Positions 54,070 through 63,751 of a DNA stretch of 64,000 nt are shown here, piece by piece. Positions within the stretch are counted from its first letter, which is position 1. Each line of letters opens with the position of its first letter. A model generated the notes under the pieces. That model had not been told where the DNA came from, searched no databases, and saw only the letters and a program-made list of their open reading frames with translations. Origin of the DNA: Desulfoglaeba alkanexedens ALDC (GTDB lineage: Bacteria; Desulfobacterota; Syntrophobacteria; Syntrophobacterales; DSM-9756); NCBI RefSeq assembly GCF_005377625.1, contig NZ_CP040098.1, positions 3,151,279-3,215,278 of the forward strand, read 5' to 3'. Both the position numbers and the translations under genes were made by a program.

Positions 54070-56895
54070 GTGAAGGGAAAGCGACCTGTGCCTGTGCGTT
54101 TCAAACCGGCTGTCCTGTTATGCTGCCTTGCGGCGCTGCTCTGCCTGTTGTGGCTTCCCGTTCCCGCGGAGAGTTCAGAAGCTCCCGGAATAGGGTCGGT
54201 GCCGGAGCGGGCGCTCGGCGCACACCGGCTTCGTGCGAAAGACGGTGACGCCTTCGTGGTTCTCCAAAACGGCCTCACCGTGCTGGTCCGTTCCAAGCCG
54301 GGAGGAAACGCGGTATCGGCGAGGGTTCTGGTCCGTGCCGGCTCCATCTACGAAGGTCCCTATCTCACAGGGGGACTGAGCCATTACCTGGAGCACGTGG
54401 TCTTTAGTGGAACCACGAAGTCCTTTACCGAGGATCAGGCGCGGAAACGCCTGGAAGAGCTGGGGGGAGCGTCCAACGCCTATACCAGCCACGATCGGAC
54501 GGTTTACTTCATCAACACGTCCGCGGAAAACTGGCGTGAGGCTCTGGACCTTCTCCTGTCCTTCGTTCTAGAATGCACACTCGATCCAGCCGAGACGGCC
54601 CGCGAGAAAGCGGTCATCCAGCAGGAAATCCGCATGGGCGAAAACAGCCCGCAGCGGGAACTCTGGAAGCTCTTCATGCAGACCGCCTATCGGGTTCATC
54701 CCGTCCGGCACCCGGTGATCGGCTACGAAGAGGTTTTCGTCCGCCAGGACCGGGAGGCGCTCGCCCGCTACTACGACGAGCGCTACCAGCCTCAAAACAT
54801 GGTGCTGGCCGTGGCCGGCGACGTGGACCCTTGGGAGGTCGTTCGCTTCGTGGCGGACAAGACGCGCTCGGTTGCCCGTTCATCGGCGGAACCCCTGGCG
54901 CTGCCGGAAGAATTTCCGCAGTTGACCTTGCGCTGGGAGGAGAAGGCGCTTCCCATGGCGCGCATGAACCAGGCCATGGTGGGGTTTCCCTCCGTCCGAT
55001 TGACCCACGAGGATCTCTACGCCCTGGACGTCCTGGCCATTGTCGTCGGAGACGGCCGGACCGGCCGGCTTTATCGGAGGCTGAAGCACAGGGACAACAG
55101 CGTGCTGGATGTCGGGGCCTTCAACTGGACGCCGTCCTACGTGCCCGGGCAGTTCGTGATTTCACTCACCGTGCCCCCCGAAAATTGGCCCCGCGTCCTG
55201 GACGCGGTCAGAGAAGAACTCTCGGTCATCAAGGAATATGGGATCGACGACGAAGAACTGGAAAGGGCGAAGAAAAAAGTCATCGCCCAGCACGTCTTCG
55301 GCAAGGAGACGGCTTCCGAGGCGGCCGCATCCATCGGAGGCTCCTACTTCGATACCGGAGACCCTTATTTCGAAGACTCTTACGTGGAAGGCATCCGGGC
55401 CGTAACCCGGGACGACGTGAGGCGTACCGCCCGCAAGTATTTAGTGTTCGATCGCATGAATGTGGCCGTCATCACCCCCGGGGAAGACTCGGTGAGCCCT
55501 TCGGCGACGCCGCCCGGCGCTTCTTCCAGCGCCGATACCCCGGATGAGACGGAGTCGGTGATCGTCAGGCGGCCGGCCAACGGCCTCACCGTTCTCATGC
55601 GGGAAGATCACGAACTGCCGTACGCCACCGTTCAGATTTACACCCGCGGAGGGCTTCTCCTGGAGAAAGAAGGCGAGGAGGGGCTCGCCGCCATGACCGG
55701 TTCGCTTCTTACGGCGGGCACCCGAAGATACTCCAAGATGGAAATGGCGGAAAAGATCGAAAACGTCGGGGGCAGCCTGAACAGCGGCTGCGGGAACAAC
55801 ACCTGCTTCGTGTCCTCCAAGGTGCTCCGTGAAGACCTGGAATCGGCCCTGGACCTGGTTTCGAGCGCTCTGCTCGAACCCGTCTTCCCTGAAGAAGAAA
55901 TCGAAAAGAAACGCAAGGAGACACTCCTTGCCATCGAACGGCAGGACGAGGACTGGCAGGCCGAGTTGATGCGCCTTTTCAGGAGCCATTTCTTCGGCAG
56001 CCATCCCTACGGTCACAACCGGCTCGGAACCGAAGCCTCGGTGAAGCGGTTCACGCGGGAACACATCCTGGCGTTTCATGCGCGCATGGCGCGGCCGGAG
56101 CGGACGGTGGTCGCCGTTTACGGCGACTTTAGGGCCGGCGAGGTGATGAAGACCGTCGAGAAGCTTTTCGGCAAGTGGCGCGGGGAGGCCGCCGGCGAAC
56201 CCACTCGGCCCGACCCCGTGCCGCTTCTTACGGAAGACCGGGTCATCGTGAAGGAAAATGAAAAGACATCCGCCGCGCTCTTCGTGGGAACCAACGGGCT
56301 GCCCTTGAACGACCCACGGCGTCCCGCCCTCGATGTTCTGGACGCCCTGATTTCGGGGATCGGCTACCCGGGGGGCCGGCTTCATGAGGCGCTTCGAGGA
56401 GGCGAGGCCGATCTGGTGTATGTGGTGCACGCGTTCCCGTTCCTGGGAATCGACACGGGTTTCTTTGGGGTCCTCACCCAAACCACCATGGAAAACCTGG
56501 AATCGGTGGAAGCGATCGTTTTGGACAACCTGAAGCGGGTCGCCGAAGAACCCGTCAGCAACGAAGAGTTTCAAACCGCCAAGGAAATGGTCCTCACCAT
56601 GCACTACCTGTCGCTGGAAAGCCTCGAAGCCCAGGCTCAGAGCGCCGCGGTCAATGAGGTGTTGGGACTGGGCTGGGATTACGACCGCCGCTATCCCGAC
56701 ATGGTGCGAAGCGTGACCGCTGACGACATCTTGAGCCTGGCCCGAGAGCTTTTCACGAACACCCTGGTCGTGAAGACGCTTCCCGTTCGTATGTCAAGGC
56801 TTCAGCCCCGCGCCGCCTGGATTTCCGCTTCCAACCGTTGGATGTTTTCTCGGGCGAAGTCGATGGAAGGATCCAGTTCCAGGGCCATGCGGTAG
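54070..56895 (+). CDS. M16 family zinc peptidase, exported, two-repeat
   Basis: This frame encodes 941 residues with a GTG start. Residues 10-35 are a signal peptide (VLLCCLAALLCLLWLPVPAE). The inverted zinc motif H105-YLE-H109 lies in GGLSHYLEHVVFSGTTKSF, with the third ligand in the EKAVIQQEI region. A second M16 half starts near residue 500 after a Ser/Pro/Asp-rich linker, with an inactive-looking site. The family degrades peptides in the periplasm. The last 94 bp overlap the convergent YcaO gene, and the final 30 residues look non-conserved, so the natural end may have drifted. Confidence 0.93.
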   Translation: MKGKRPVPVRFKPAVLLCCLAALLCLLWLPVPAESSEAPGIGSVPERALGAHRLRAKDGDAFVVLQNGLTVLVRSKPGGNAVSARVLVRAGSIYEGPYLTGGLSHYLEHVVFSGTTKSFTEDQARKRLEELGGASNAYTSHDRTVYFINTSAENWREALDLLLSFVLECTLDPAETAREKAVIQQEIRMGENSPQRELWKLFMQTAYRVHPVRHPVIGYEEVFVRQDREALARYYDERYQPQNMVLAVAGDVDPWEVVRFVADKTRSVARSSAEPLALPEEFPQLTLRWEEKALPMARMNQAMVGFPSVRLTHEDLYALDVLAIVVGDGRTGRLYRRLKHRDNSVLDVGAFNWTPSYVPGQFVISLTVPPENWPRVLDAVREELSVIKEYGIDDEELERAKKKVIAQHVFGKETASEAAASIGGSYFDTGDPYFEDSYVEGIRAVTRDDVRRTARKYLVFDRMNVAVITPGEDSVSPSATPPGASSSADTPDETESVIVRRPANGLTVLMREDHELPYATVQIYTRGGLLLEKEGEEGLAAMTGSLLTAGTRRYSKMEMAEKIENVGGSLNSGCGNNTCFVSSKVLREDLESALDLVSSALLEPVFPEEEIEKKRKETLLAIERQDEDWQAELMRLFRSHFFGSHPYGHNRLGTEASVKRFTREHILAFHARMARPERTVVAVYGDFRAGEVMKTVEKLFGKWRGEAAGEPTRPDPVPLLTEDRVIVKENEKTSAALFVGTNGLPLNDPRRPALDVLDALISGIGYPGGRLHEALRGGEADLVYVVHAFPFLGIDTGFFGVLTQTTMENLESVEAIVLDNLKRVAEEPVSNEEFQTAKEMVLTMHYLSLESLEAQAQSAAVNEVLGLGWDYDRRYPDMVRSVTADDILSLARELFTNTLVVKTLPVRMSRLQPRAAWISASNRWMFSRAKSMEGSSSRAMR

Positions 56896-58544
56896 AGCCG
56901 TACCGCCTCTTCCTTGTGACCCAGTTCCCTCAGGTTGGACCCGATGTTGGCGTAATCGATGGCCGAACCGGGGTCCAGTTCTATGGCCCGCTCGAACGCC
57001 TCTATAGCCTTGTAGTGTTCTTTGAGCCGGTAGTAGCAGAATCCCCGCAGGTTGTAGATCTCTTTGAGCTCCCAGTTTCGCCGTTCGGCGTATTCCAGCG
57101 CCCGCAAGGCGCCCCGGTAGTCGCCGAGCTCCTTCCGGCAGGACGCCATGTGCACGTAGATGCTGGCGATTTCGCGCGGGTCCGGTTTCTGGCGGAGGGC
57201 CTCCTCGAACAGGCCGAGGGCCTTTTCCACGTTGCCCAGGAGTTCGTGGCCGTGAGCCAAAAAGAAGGTGAGATCGTAGCGGGGTCCGAAAAGGTTGTGC
57301 AGCCGTTCCAGCTGAGCCGCCGCAGATTCCGGGGGAAGGCCGCGGATCACGGTCCGGGCCATGTGCTGGGGGAAATCCGTATCGCGCGTGTGGTCTAGGA
57401 AGTGCGCACCGGGAATCACTGTGTATACGGCGGGCACTTGAAGTTCCGGGTGGGTCGCATCCAGGACCAGGACTTCCAGACCCATATCGCGCAACGCACC
57501 GACGCATCGCTCGATTTCCACCCGCAGGTTATGGTCGCTCAGGTCGGGCAGGGACTGGATGGCGACGGTCGGTCCCGGCGCCATGAGGTAGGCCGCTTCT
57601 TCCAAGGACTTGTACTTGGGAAGGGTAGGGCGGTAGGACGTCCGGCTCTCGAAATCGCCGGCCAACTGCGCCACTTCGGTCAGGGCGCGGCACAGCGACT
57701 TTTCGGGACTCGGCGTGGTCCCGACGGCGAAAACGATTTCGCTCTTTTCGGGAAAATTGGCCGGATCGTAAGCCAGGACCCCGACGGAGGGAATGCCCGT
57801 GTTCAGAGAGAAATCCCGAAGGTGGAGCTGGATGCCGTTCCTATGGAATTTCTCCAGCAGCTCCACCGCCGCCGGGTCTTTCACGCTGGAGGGATCAATG
57901 CGCGGGGTCACCCGTTCTTCGTAGGCGATGACCGAACCCACGTGGCGTTCCACCACCTCGCAAAGGCTCTGGAGGATCGCTTCTTCCAGGGTGTTTCCGG
58001 CGGCCGGCCCGTTGTATTCGTTGATGAGGTAAAACCAATCGATGGGCAGCCACCGGTCCCGGTTTTCCGTGAGGCTTCGGGCGACAGCCCAGCGAAGCGG
58101 ACAGCCCTTCAGAAATGCTTCACACCGGCCGGTCGGCGTCCGGCTGTCGTGAATGGACAGCTTGAGAACTTCCGCGGAAACGGCCGATCCGGGCACCTTC
58201 TCCCAGGTGAGCAGCGGGAAACGGGTTTCACGGACGAAAGAAAAGAAGCTGAACCGTTCCACGAGTTCCATCAGGGCGCTCGCTTCCGACTGTTCCAGTG
58301 TGGCACCCTTTCCCATCTGTTTTTTCGTTCCGGTGAGGAGTATGGCGTCGTCTCCGCACAGGCTCAGGAACACAGGAACATCCAGCCGGCCGGTGTCGAT
58401 GCGAAGCGTTCTGGAAAGAAGGTTCAGGCGAAAGCCGGACAGGCGGTCGCGGACCCACCGGATGGTCTCCGCGGGGGTTCTCGCCTTGTCCTGGTCGTGA
58501 CTGTAGGTTTTGAAGCAATCTCGCAGTTCTATGCCGGAATTCAT
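56802..58544 (-). CDS. YcaO-domain protein with C-terminal TPR repeats
   Basis: This frame encodes 580 residues. The YcaO domain covers about 20-400; GKGATLEQSEASALMELVER and EEAILQSLCEVVERH are the ATP/Mg-binding helices. About five TPR repeats fill 430-570 (for example DYANIGSNLRELGHKEEAVR). YcaO enzymes use ATP to activate peptide or amide bonds, as in thioamidation or azoline formation, or act in sulfur transfer. No precursor peptide or partner is adjacent, so the substrate is unknown. It converges with the M16 gene and overlaps it. Confidence 0.92.
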   Translation of the reverse strand: MNSGIELRDCFKTYSHDQDKARTPAETIRWVRDRLSGFRLNLLSRTLRIDTGRLDVPVFLSLCGDDAILLTGTKKQMGKGATLEQSEASALMELVERFSFFSFVRETRFPLLTWEKVPGSAVSAEVLKLSIHDSRTPTGRCEAFLKGCPLRWAVARSLTENRDRWLPIDWFYLINEYNGPAAGNTLEEAILQSLCEVVERHVGSVIAYEERVTPRIDPSSVKDPAAVELLEKFHRNGIQLHLRDFSLNTGIPSVGVLAYDPANFPEKSEIVFAVGTTPSPEKSLCRALTEVAQLAGDFESRTSYRPTLPKYKSLEEAAYLMAPGPTVAIQSLPDLSDHNLRVEIERCVGALRDMGLEVLVLDATHPELQVPAVYTVIPGAHFLDHTRDTDFPQHMARTVIRGLPPESAAAQLERLHNLFGPRYDLTFFLAHGHELLGNVEKALGLFEEALRQKPDPREIASIYVHMASCRKELGDYRGALRALEYAERRNWELKEIYNLRGFCYYRLKEHYKAIEAFERAIELDPGSAIDYANIGSNLRELGHKEEAVRLYRMALELDPSIDFARENIQRLEAEIQAARG

Positions 58545-58601
58545 GGCGCGTCCTTTGACTTCCGCCGCGTGGTGAGGCAGCGGATCGGAGGATGGAGTCG
58601 A

Positions 58602-59513
58602 CTACTGCACGGCGTGCAGGATCTTTTCGGCCAGCCGACCTTTCCTGAATTGCCGCGGGAGTCCTTTGATGCGGGCCAGTTCGCTCAGGTTCTGCGGCCG
58701 GTTCCGGGCCAGGCGAAAAATCACGTCGTTGGTCATGACCCGGAAAGGGGCCTTGTCGGCGCTTCTGGCCATCTGGTCGCGCAGTTGGTAGAGTTCTCGG
58801 GCCGCCCGTCGCCCCTCCGCCTCCAGGGTCTTGAATCCACGGATCTTCACGTAACCGTTGGGAGGAAACCGCCCGCGCGGCGCACTCTGCCGGCACACGG
58901 CCTCGAAGGCTTCAGCGGCCTTTTCGAGAAGACCCTCCTTTTCCAGCCGTTCCGCCAGGCGGTGACGCAGGGCCACCAGGTAGCGCGTATCCTGGCAGGC
59001 GTACACCACCTGTTCCTCGGTGAGCGGCCTTCGGCCCCAGTCGCAGCGCTGGCATTTCTTGTCGAGCCGCACGCCGAACTCGCGTTCAAGCGTCGCGGCG
59101 AGCCCCAGCCGGCGATGCCCCAGAAGCTTGCACGCGATGGCCGTGTCGAAAACATTGGCGAACTGAAAATCAAAGTCCCGCTTGAGGCTCCCGATATCGT
59201 TTGCAGCGGCGTGGAAGATCTTTTCGATGCCCGGGTCGGCCAGCAGGGCCCCCAGGGGCTTCAGATCGTCCAGAGCCAGGACATCGAGCACGAAATCCTG
59301 GGATGCTACGGAGAGTTGAATCACGCAGACGCGTTCGAAATAGGCGTAGAAGCCGTTGGATTCCGTATCGACGGCGATATGGCCCTCACCCCGCAACTGC
59401 TCCATAAGGCGCCGGAAGTCTTCAGGGGTCGCCACCATGTGGCAGGGACGCTCGGCGTTGTCTTCGCCGGACGCCTCCTGTACTATGAACGTGTCGAAGG
59501 GAGGTGCCGTCAT
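58602..59513 (-). CDS. rnd: Ribonuclease D (DEDDy exonuclease)
   Basis: I start at the ATG at 59513, giving 303 residues; an ATG at 59441 is an alternative. DEDDy motifs: HIAVDTESNGFYAY (D-x-E), FHAAANDIGSLKRDF (D) and YACQDTRYLVALRH (Y-x3-D). A C-terminal HRDC-like domain follows from about 205. It trims the 3' ends of tRNAs and other RNAs. Its start codon overlaps that of the divergent Smr gene. Confidence 0.93.
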   Translation of the reverse strand: MTAPPFDTFIVQEASGEDNAERPCHMVATPEDFRRLMEQLRGEGHIAVDTESNGFYAYFERVCVIQLSVASQDFVLDVLALDDLKPLGALLADPGIEKIFHAAANDIGSLKRDFDFQFANVFDTAIACKLLGHRRLGLAATLEREFGVRLDKKCQRCDWGRRPLTEEQVVYACQDTRYLVALRHRLAERLEKEGLLEKAAEAFEAVCRQSAPRGRFPPNGYVKIRGFKTLEAEGRRAARELYQLRDQMARSADKAPFRVMTNDVIFRLARNRPQNLSELARIKGLPRQFRKGRLAEKILHAVQ

Positions 59514-60318
59514 GAGTCGCAAAAAATCGCCTTCCAAAGCGGTTTCCAATGGTTCGCGCAAGCAGAAGAAAAGGAGTCCCACGGACGAGGGCTTCTATAC
59601 CCCCTTTTGGGGGCTGGATCAACAGCTGCAAGCCACGTCGGCGGAAAAGACCGGCGGCCCACCGCCCGCAGTGCCCCCGCAGCCCCGGTTCGACCGCCCC
59701 GAAGAAGCTTCGAGGGCTCACGCCGGCGGCACCTGCCGCGAAATACCCGATGAACAGCTCTTTCTCGATACCGTCGGCGATGCGACGCCTCTCCCCGCCG
59801 AAGACCGCGCCCGCGTGCCCCGGAGGCCCGCTCGGACCTTCCTCCCCCAATGCCGGGAACAGGAAGACTGGGAGGTCCTGATGCACCTGGCGGACCTGGT
59901 GGCCGGGGGAGCCTCCTTCGAACTGGTGCACACGGACGAGTACATAGACGGGGCCGTCGCGGGGCTTTCCCCCGCAATCGTCAAGGGCCTCAAAAAAGGC
60001 CGCTTCAGCTATCAGGCCTACATCGATCTACACGGCTGTACGCGGGAGGAAGCGCTGGAGCTGGTCACGCGGTTCATTCGCGACAGCCATGCCCGAGGGC
60101 TCCGGTGCGTGCTGGTGGTTTCCGGAAAGGGCCTGAACTCCAAAAACCGTGAACCGGTTTTGAAAAACCAGCTGGTCCGCTGGTTTCTCTGCGCTCCCCT
60201 AAAACGCTTTGTGCTGGCCTTCGCTTCGGCGCGCTCCTGCGACGGAGGAAGCGGGGCCTTTTACGTACTTCTTCGCCGCCGACAAAGCCGACATCCCGTG
60301 GTGAGTCCCGCCATGTAG
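59512..60318 (+). CDS. Smr-domain protein
   Basis: The ATG at 59512 follows GGGAGGTGCC and gives 268 residues; the frame open upstream is shadow. A 75-residue basic, low-complexity N-terminus precedes the Smr domain: YIDLHGCTREEALELVTRFI and VLVVSGKGLNSKNREPVL (the D-H-G and G-K-G signatures). Smr domains bind or nick nucleic acids; stand-alone bacterial forms act in ribosome rescue or DNA repair. Its 3' end overlaps the convergent EamA gene by 120 bp. Confidence 0.9.
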   Translation: MSRKKSPSKAVSNGSRKQKKRSPTDEGFYTPFWGLDQQLQATSAEKTGGPPPAVPPQPRFDRPEEASRAHAGGTCREIPDEQLFLDTVGDATPLPAEDRARVPRRPARTFLPQCREQEDWEVLMHLADLVAGGASFELVHTDEYIDGAVAGLSPAIVKGLKKGRFSYQAYIDLHGCTREEALELVTRFIRDSHARGLRCVLVVSGKGLNSKNREPVLKNQLVRWFLCAPLKRFVLAFASARSCDGGSGAFYVLLRRRQSRHPVVSPAM

Positions 60319-61278
60319 CTTTTTGAGCCACCGCCGCACCGAGCCGACAAGAGGCCGTGTTCCGCCGGTCGCCGCACCGTGCGCTCCGGAAGTCGTGATG
60401 CTCACCCCTACGAGTATCAGCACGCCCCCTACCGCCTGGGTCGGCCCCAGTCGTTCTCCCAGGATCCAGCTCGCACAGGCCACGGTCACCAGCGGAATCA
60501 CGTTGAGGAAGACCGCTACCCGGGACGCCTCGAGAACGCTCAGGCTGTAATTGTAGCAGAGAAAGGCGAACAGGGTCGCAAAGAGCGCAAGGAATAGGAG
60601 GGCGGCCCATTCGGGGGTGCCGATCCCGCGGATTTGCAGCGGGCGCCATTCCAACACGGCCAGGGGCAGGAAGAAGACCGTGGCGACAAGGGCCTGCACC
60701 ATGGTGACGGTCCAGGGCCGGTAGCGGACCCCCAGACGGCGGCTCACAACGGTATAGGCGGAAGCGCATAGCGCCGCTCCGAGGATGTAAAGGTTTCCCC
60801 TGAGGGAACTTCCTTCCAGGGATTCAGTCGGCTCGCCGCGGAAGAGGAGAAACGCCACGCCGGCCAGGGTGAGGAAGATCCCTGCGGCCACGCGGGGCCG
60901 CAGAGGTTCTCTGAGGAGAAACCGTGCCAGGATGATCACGAAAACGGGGATCGAGGCCATGATGAGCGACGCGGCGGAAGCGCTGGTGTGAAGGAGGCCG
61001 CGGGTCTCCAGGACGAAATACAGTCCGGGTTCCATGATGCCGAGCAGCGCGAAGAGGAGGAAATCGCCCCTTCGCAGCCTTTCCCGCGCGAACACGAACC
61101 AGAGGGGAAGGAGCACAAAGCTCGCCAGGGCGAACCGGGAGGCCAGGAGCACGCAAGGGGGGATGGTCCGGAGGGCCACCTTGGTGGCCACAAACGAAAC
61201 ACCCCAGAAGGCGACGGCGGCCGATACGGCCAGATAGGCGCGGGCGTTGCGATTCAACGGCGGGCCATCCCCCTTCAC
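60199..61278 (-). CDS. EamA-family (DMT) transporter
   Basis: This frame encodes 359 residues with ten predicted membrane helices in two EamA repeats (about 13-150 and 165-300). AFWGVSFVATKVALRTIPP is the EamA entry motif and SVLEASRVAVFLNVIPLVTV its second-repeat counterpart. A 60-residue cationic C-terminal tail overlaps the Smr gene on the other strand. Probable metabolite efflux; substrate unknown. Confidence 0.9.
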   Translation of the reverse strand: MKGDGPPLNRNARAYLAVSAAVAFWGVSFVATKVALRTIPPCVLLASRFALASFVLLPLWFVFARERLRRGDFLLFALLGIMEPGLYFVLETRGLLHTSASAASLIMASIPVFVIILARFLLREPLRPRVAAGIFLTLAGVAFLLFRGEPTESLEGSSLRGNLYILGAALCASAYTVVSRRLGVRYRPWTVTMVQALVATVFFLPLAVLEWRPLQIRGIGTPEWAALLFLALFATLFAFLCYNYSLSVLEASRVAVFLNVIPLVTVACASWILGERLGPTQAVGGVLILVGVSITTSGAHGAATGGTRPLVGSVRRWLKKLHGGTHHGMSALSAAKKYVKGPASSVAGARRSEGQHKAF

Positions 61279-61289
61279 GGGTCCGAGGA

Positions 61290-61326
61290 AAAAAAAGACC
61301 CGGACGCGCCGGCCGCCTCCGGGTCT
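61290..61326 (-). terminator. Rho-independent terminator of the rubrerythrin-like gene
   Basis: Read on the minus strand, AGACCCGGA and TCCGGGTCT pair across a GC-rich loop and are followed directly by a T run (top-strand AAAAAAAA at 61290-61297). It lies about 22 bp after the stop at 61348. Confidence 0.85.
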
Positions 61327-61347
61327 CCGTGGTGTTCCGGATTCGAT

Positions 61348-61809
61348 CTAATCCCAGCCTAGGATTTCTTCGTCATAAAGCGTTTCGAGTTTCCGCTTGT
61401 GCTTGGTTTCTTCCTGGGCCAGGATTTCGAAGATCTTGGCCGTTTTTTCGTGCAGGCACTTTCCTTTCCATGCCTCGTAGAACGCGTGAGACTTCTCTTC
61501 CTTCTTCATGGCAAGCGTCAGGGCTTCCTGGTAGGTCAGGTCTTCGCGGAACGGAACGTCCAGCAGGTAGTCGCTGATTTTCAGGTCTTCCACCTTTTCC
61601 AGCTTGAATGCTTCCAGGCCGTAAGGGTTGAGGTCTTTCAACATGTCTCGGTGCTTGCGTTCTTCATCGACCATTTCTTCAAAGAAGTGTTTGATGCCCG
61701 GGTTCTTGGCCCGCTGCGCGCACTGGCGGTAGAAATCCATGGCGCTCTCTTCTTTCTTGATGGCAAAGTTGACGATATCGTCGAAAGAACGGCAAGAAAT
61801 TGTGGACAT
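61348..61809 (-). CDS. Rubrerythrin-like ferritin-fold diiron protein
   Basis: The ATG at 61809 has GGAGGTGGGG upstream and gives 153 residues; the long frame upstream is unsupported. Diiron ligands are in IKKEESAMDFYRQC, MVDEERKHRDML, MKKEEKSHAFYEAW and ILAQEETKHKRKLE (E and ExxH in each half). The C-terminal rubredoxin domain of classic rubrerythrin is absent. It likely reduces peroxide or stores iron in an anaerobe. Confidence 0.93.
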   Translation of the reverse strand: MSTISCRSFDDIVNFAIKKEESAMDFYRQCAQRAKNPGIKHFFEEMVDEERKHRDMLKDLNPYGLEAFKLEKVEDLKISDYLLDVPFREDLTYQEALTLAMKKEEKSHAFYEAWKGKCLHEKTAKIFEILAQEETKHKRKLETLYDEEILGWD

Positions 61810-62002
61810 GATCCCCACCTCCACCTCTCTCCCGCTGAACGGGCTCTGATCGTCTGTCTGTCGGTGGACCGGCGCCGATTTTCCACTCAGGGAAACCGAA
61901 ATCACCCGCCGCCTGATCCGATGCCTTTGAATGGGGTCGTCCGCGTTCGCGGCCTTGTCCCTCCATAACAGATCGCCGCGAAGATCTGCAAGGCCTTTTG
62001 CT
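61810..62002. other. Spacer upstream of the rubrerythrin-like gene
   Basis: These 193 bp between two minus-strand genes should contain the promoter of the rubrerythrin-like gene. No confident boxes or Fur/PerR-like palindromes are visible. Confidence 0.4.
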
Positions 62003-63739
62003 TCACGCCTGCAGGGAAACCATGGAGAAGCTCGCAACATCCACCAGGCCTCGGTCGGTGAGTTTCAGTTCCGGGATGACCGGGAGTGCCAGGAACGAGA
62101 GGGCCATGAAGGGATTCCGGAGGGCACACCCGAAGGTTCGGGCCAGCCGGCGGAGCGCCGCCAGTCGATCCACCACCGCATCCAGGGGTTCCAGGCTCAT
62201 GAGTCCGGCGATGGGCAGAGGCAGGAGTTCCAGGGTCCCCGATGCGTCGCCGACCCCCAAGCCGCCTCCAACCCTCCGCACGGCTTCGCACACGGCGGCC
62301 ATGGCCGCATCGGAGGCGCCCACAGCGATGAGGTTGTGGGAATCGTGGGCGATGGTGGAGGCGAGGGCTCCCCGGGTGAGCCCGAATCCTTTCACGAAGC
62401 CGATTCCCCGGCGGGGCTGCCCCGTCCGGGGGCCGTATCGGTTGAAAACCGCAAGTTTCAAGATATCCCGGCCGGTATCCGCGACCAGCCGTCCCCCATC
62501 GGTCTTGGGAACTGCGTGAACGCAGCGGGTGAGCAGGCTTCCTTCCACCACTTCGATCACCTTCACCTCCCGGTCCGGCGCCCCCGAGAGGGCGAACAGG
62601 TCCGAGCTCATGGGACCCAGCTCCATGGGGCTGGGAGGCGGCGCCGGCGAAGGCCCGTTTTCCAGATCCACCAGCACCTTCCCGTCTCTTACCACTTCGA
62701 CGCCGTTCTTGTAGACACTCACCGGTTTCCAGGGGTGCAGCGACGCACTGAGGGAAAAGTCGGCTCGAGCCCCCGGGACCAAGGCACCCCTTCGTTTCAG
62801 CCCGAACGTTTCGGCGGGCGTCCGCGATGCCATGGCAATGGCCCGCACCGGATCCAGACCCAGGTCGACGGCGCGGTTCACCAGAGCGTCCATGTGCCCG
62901 TCGTGGAGGAGATCGTCCGGATGCCGGTCGTCGGTAACCAGGAGACAACTGGGCCAGGTGGCATCGGAGACGGCTGGAAGAAGCGCCGCCATGTCCCTGG
63001 ACTGGCTGCCTTCTCGGATCATGAGCCTGAGCCCGCGGGCGAGTTTTTCACGGGCTTCTTCGAGCTGCGTGGATTCGTGGTCGGTGGCGATACCCGCCAG
63101 CACATAGGCGTTCAATGCATTTCCGGTCAACAAGGGCGCGTGGCCGTCCATGTGAAGATCCTGAAAAAGCACCAGCTTTTCAAGGACGTCCGGAACCGCC
63201 GCGATAACGCCCGGGAAGTTCATCATTTCACCGAGCCCCACGATGCGCGGGTGAGGCAGCAAAGAGGCGAGGTCCGCCGCGCTCAGTGCGGCTCCCGACG
63301 TTTCCAGCGGGGAAGCCGGAACGCAACTGGGTAGGGTCAGGTAGACGTCGAGCGGGAGACGCTCGGTGGCCTGCAGGAAGTACCGGATTCCTTCCACGCC
63401 GAAAACGTTGGCGATTTCGTGAGGGTCGCACACCACCGCCGTGGTGCCCCGCGGCAGTACCGCAGCGGCGAACCCCGACGGGTGCAGCAGACTGCTTTCG
63501 ATGTGGATGTGGCCGTCGATGAAGCCGGGGGCGATGTACAGGCCGGACGCATCCACCACGCGGCGGGCTTCGTAGCGGCCGATTCCCACGATACAGCCGT
63601 CGTGCACGGCCAAGTCGGCTCGTTCCACCGCCCCGGTATGAACGTTTACGATGGAACCCCCTCGAAGGCAGCATTCGGCGGGGACTTCCCCGGCGGCGAC
63701 CCGAAGGAGCCGTTCCAGCGATCGGCGGTCCCGTTTCAT
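62003..63739 (-). CDS. ade: Adenine deaminase
   Basis: The ATG at 63739 gives 578 residues; a TTG three codons upstream is the only alternative. Amidohydrolase motifs are PGFIDGHIHIESS (HxH), VCDPHEIANVFGVEG, and TDDRHPDDLLHDGHMD, and DSHNLIAVGASDAAM in the C-terminal part is typical of Ade. It converts adenine to hypoxanthine and ammonia with a metal pair. It may be translated with the upstream DUF151 gene, whose stop is 12 bp away. Confidence 0.95.
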   Translation of the reverse strand: MKRDRRSLERLLRVAAGEVPAECCLRGGSIVNVHTGAVERADLAVHDGCIVGIGRYEARRVVDASGLYIAPGFIDGHIHIESSLLHPSGFAAAVLPRGTTAVVCDPHEIANVFGVEGIRYFLQATERLPLDVYLTLPSCVPASPLETSGAALSAADLASLLPHPRIVGLGEMMNFPGVIAAVPDVLEKLVLFQDLHMDGHAPLLTGNALNAYVLAGIATDHESTQLEEAREKLARGLRLMIREGSQSRDMAALLPAVSDATWPSCLLVTDDRHPDDLLHDGHMDALVNRAVDLGLDPVRAIAMASRTPAETFGLKRRGALVPGARADFSLSASLHPWKPVSVYKNGVEVVRDGKVLVDLENGPSPAPPPSPMELGPMSSDLFALSGAPDREVKVIEVVEGSLLTRCVHAVPKTDGGRLVADTGRDILKLAVFNRYGPRTGQPRRGIGFVKGFGLTRGALASTIAHDSHNLIAVGASDAAMAAVCEAVRRVGGGLGVGDASGTLELLPLPIAGLMSLEPLDAVVDRLAALRRLARTFGCALRNPFMALSFLALPVIPELKLTDRGLVDVASFSMVSLQA

Positions 63740-63751
63740 CGCGGGCAAGCC

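Noticed and set aside
57402-59753. 783-residue plus-strand open frame
   Set aside because: Antisense to YcaO-TPR and rnd, both with strong motifs; spans the intergenic gap, as expected for a GC-rich shadow.
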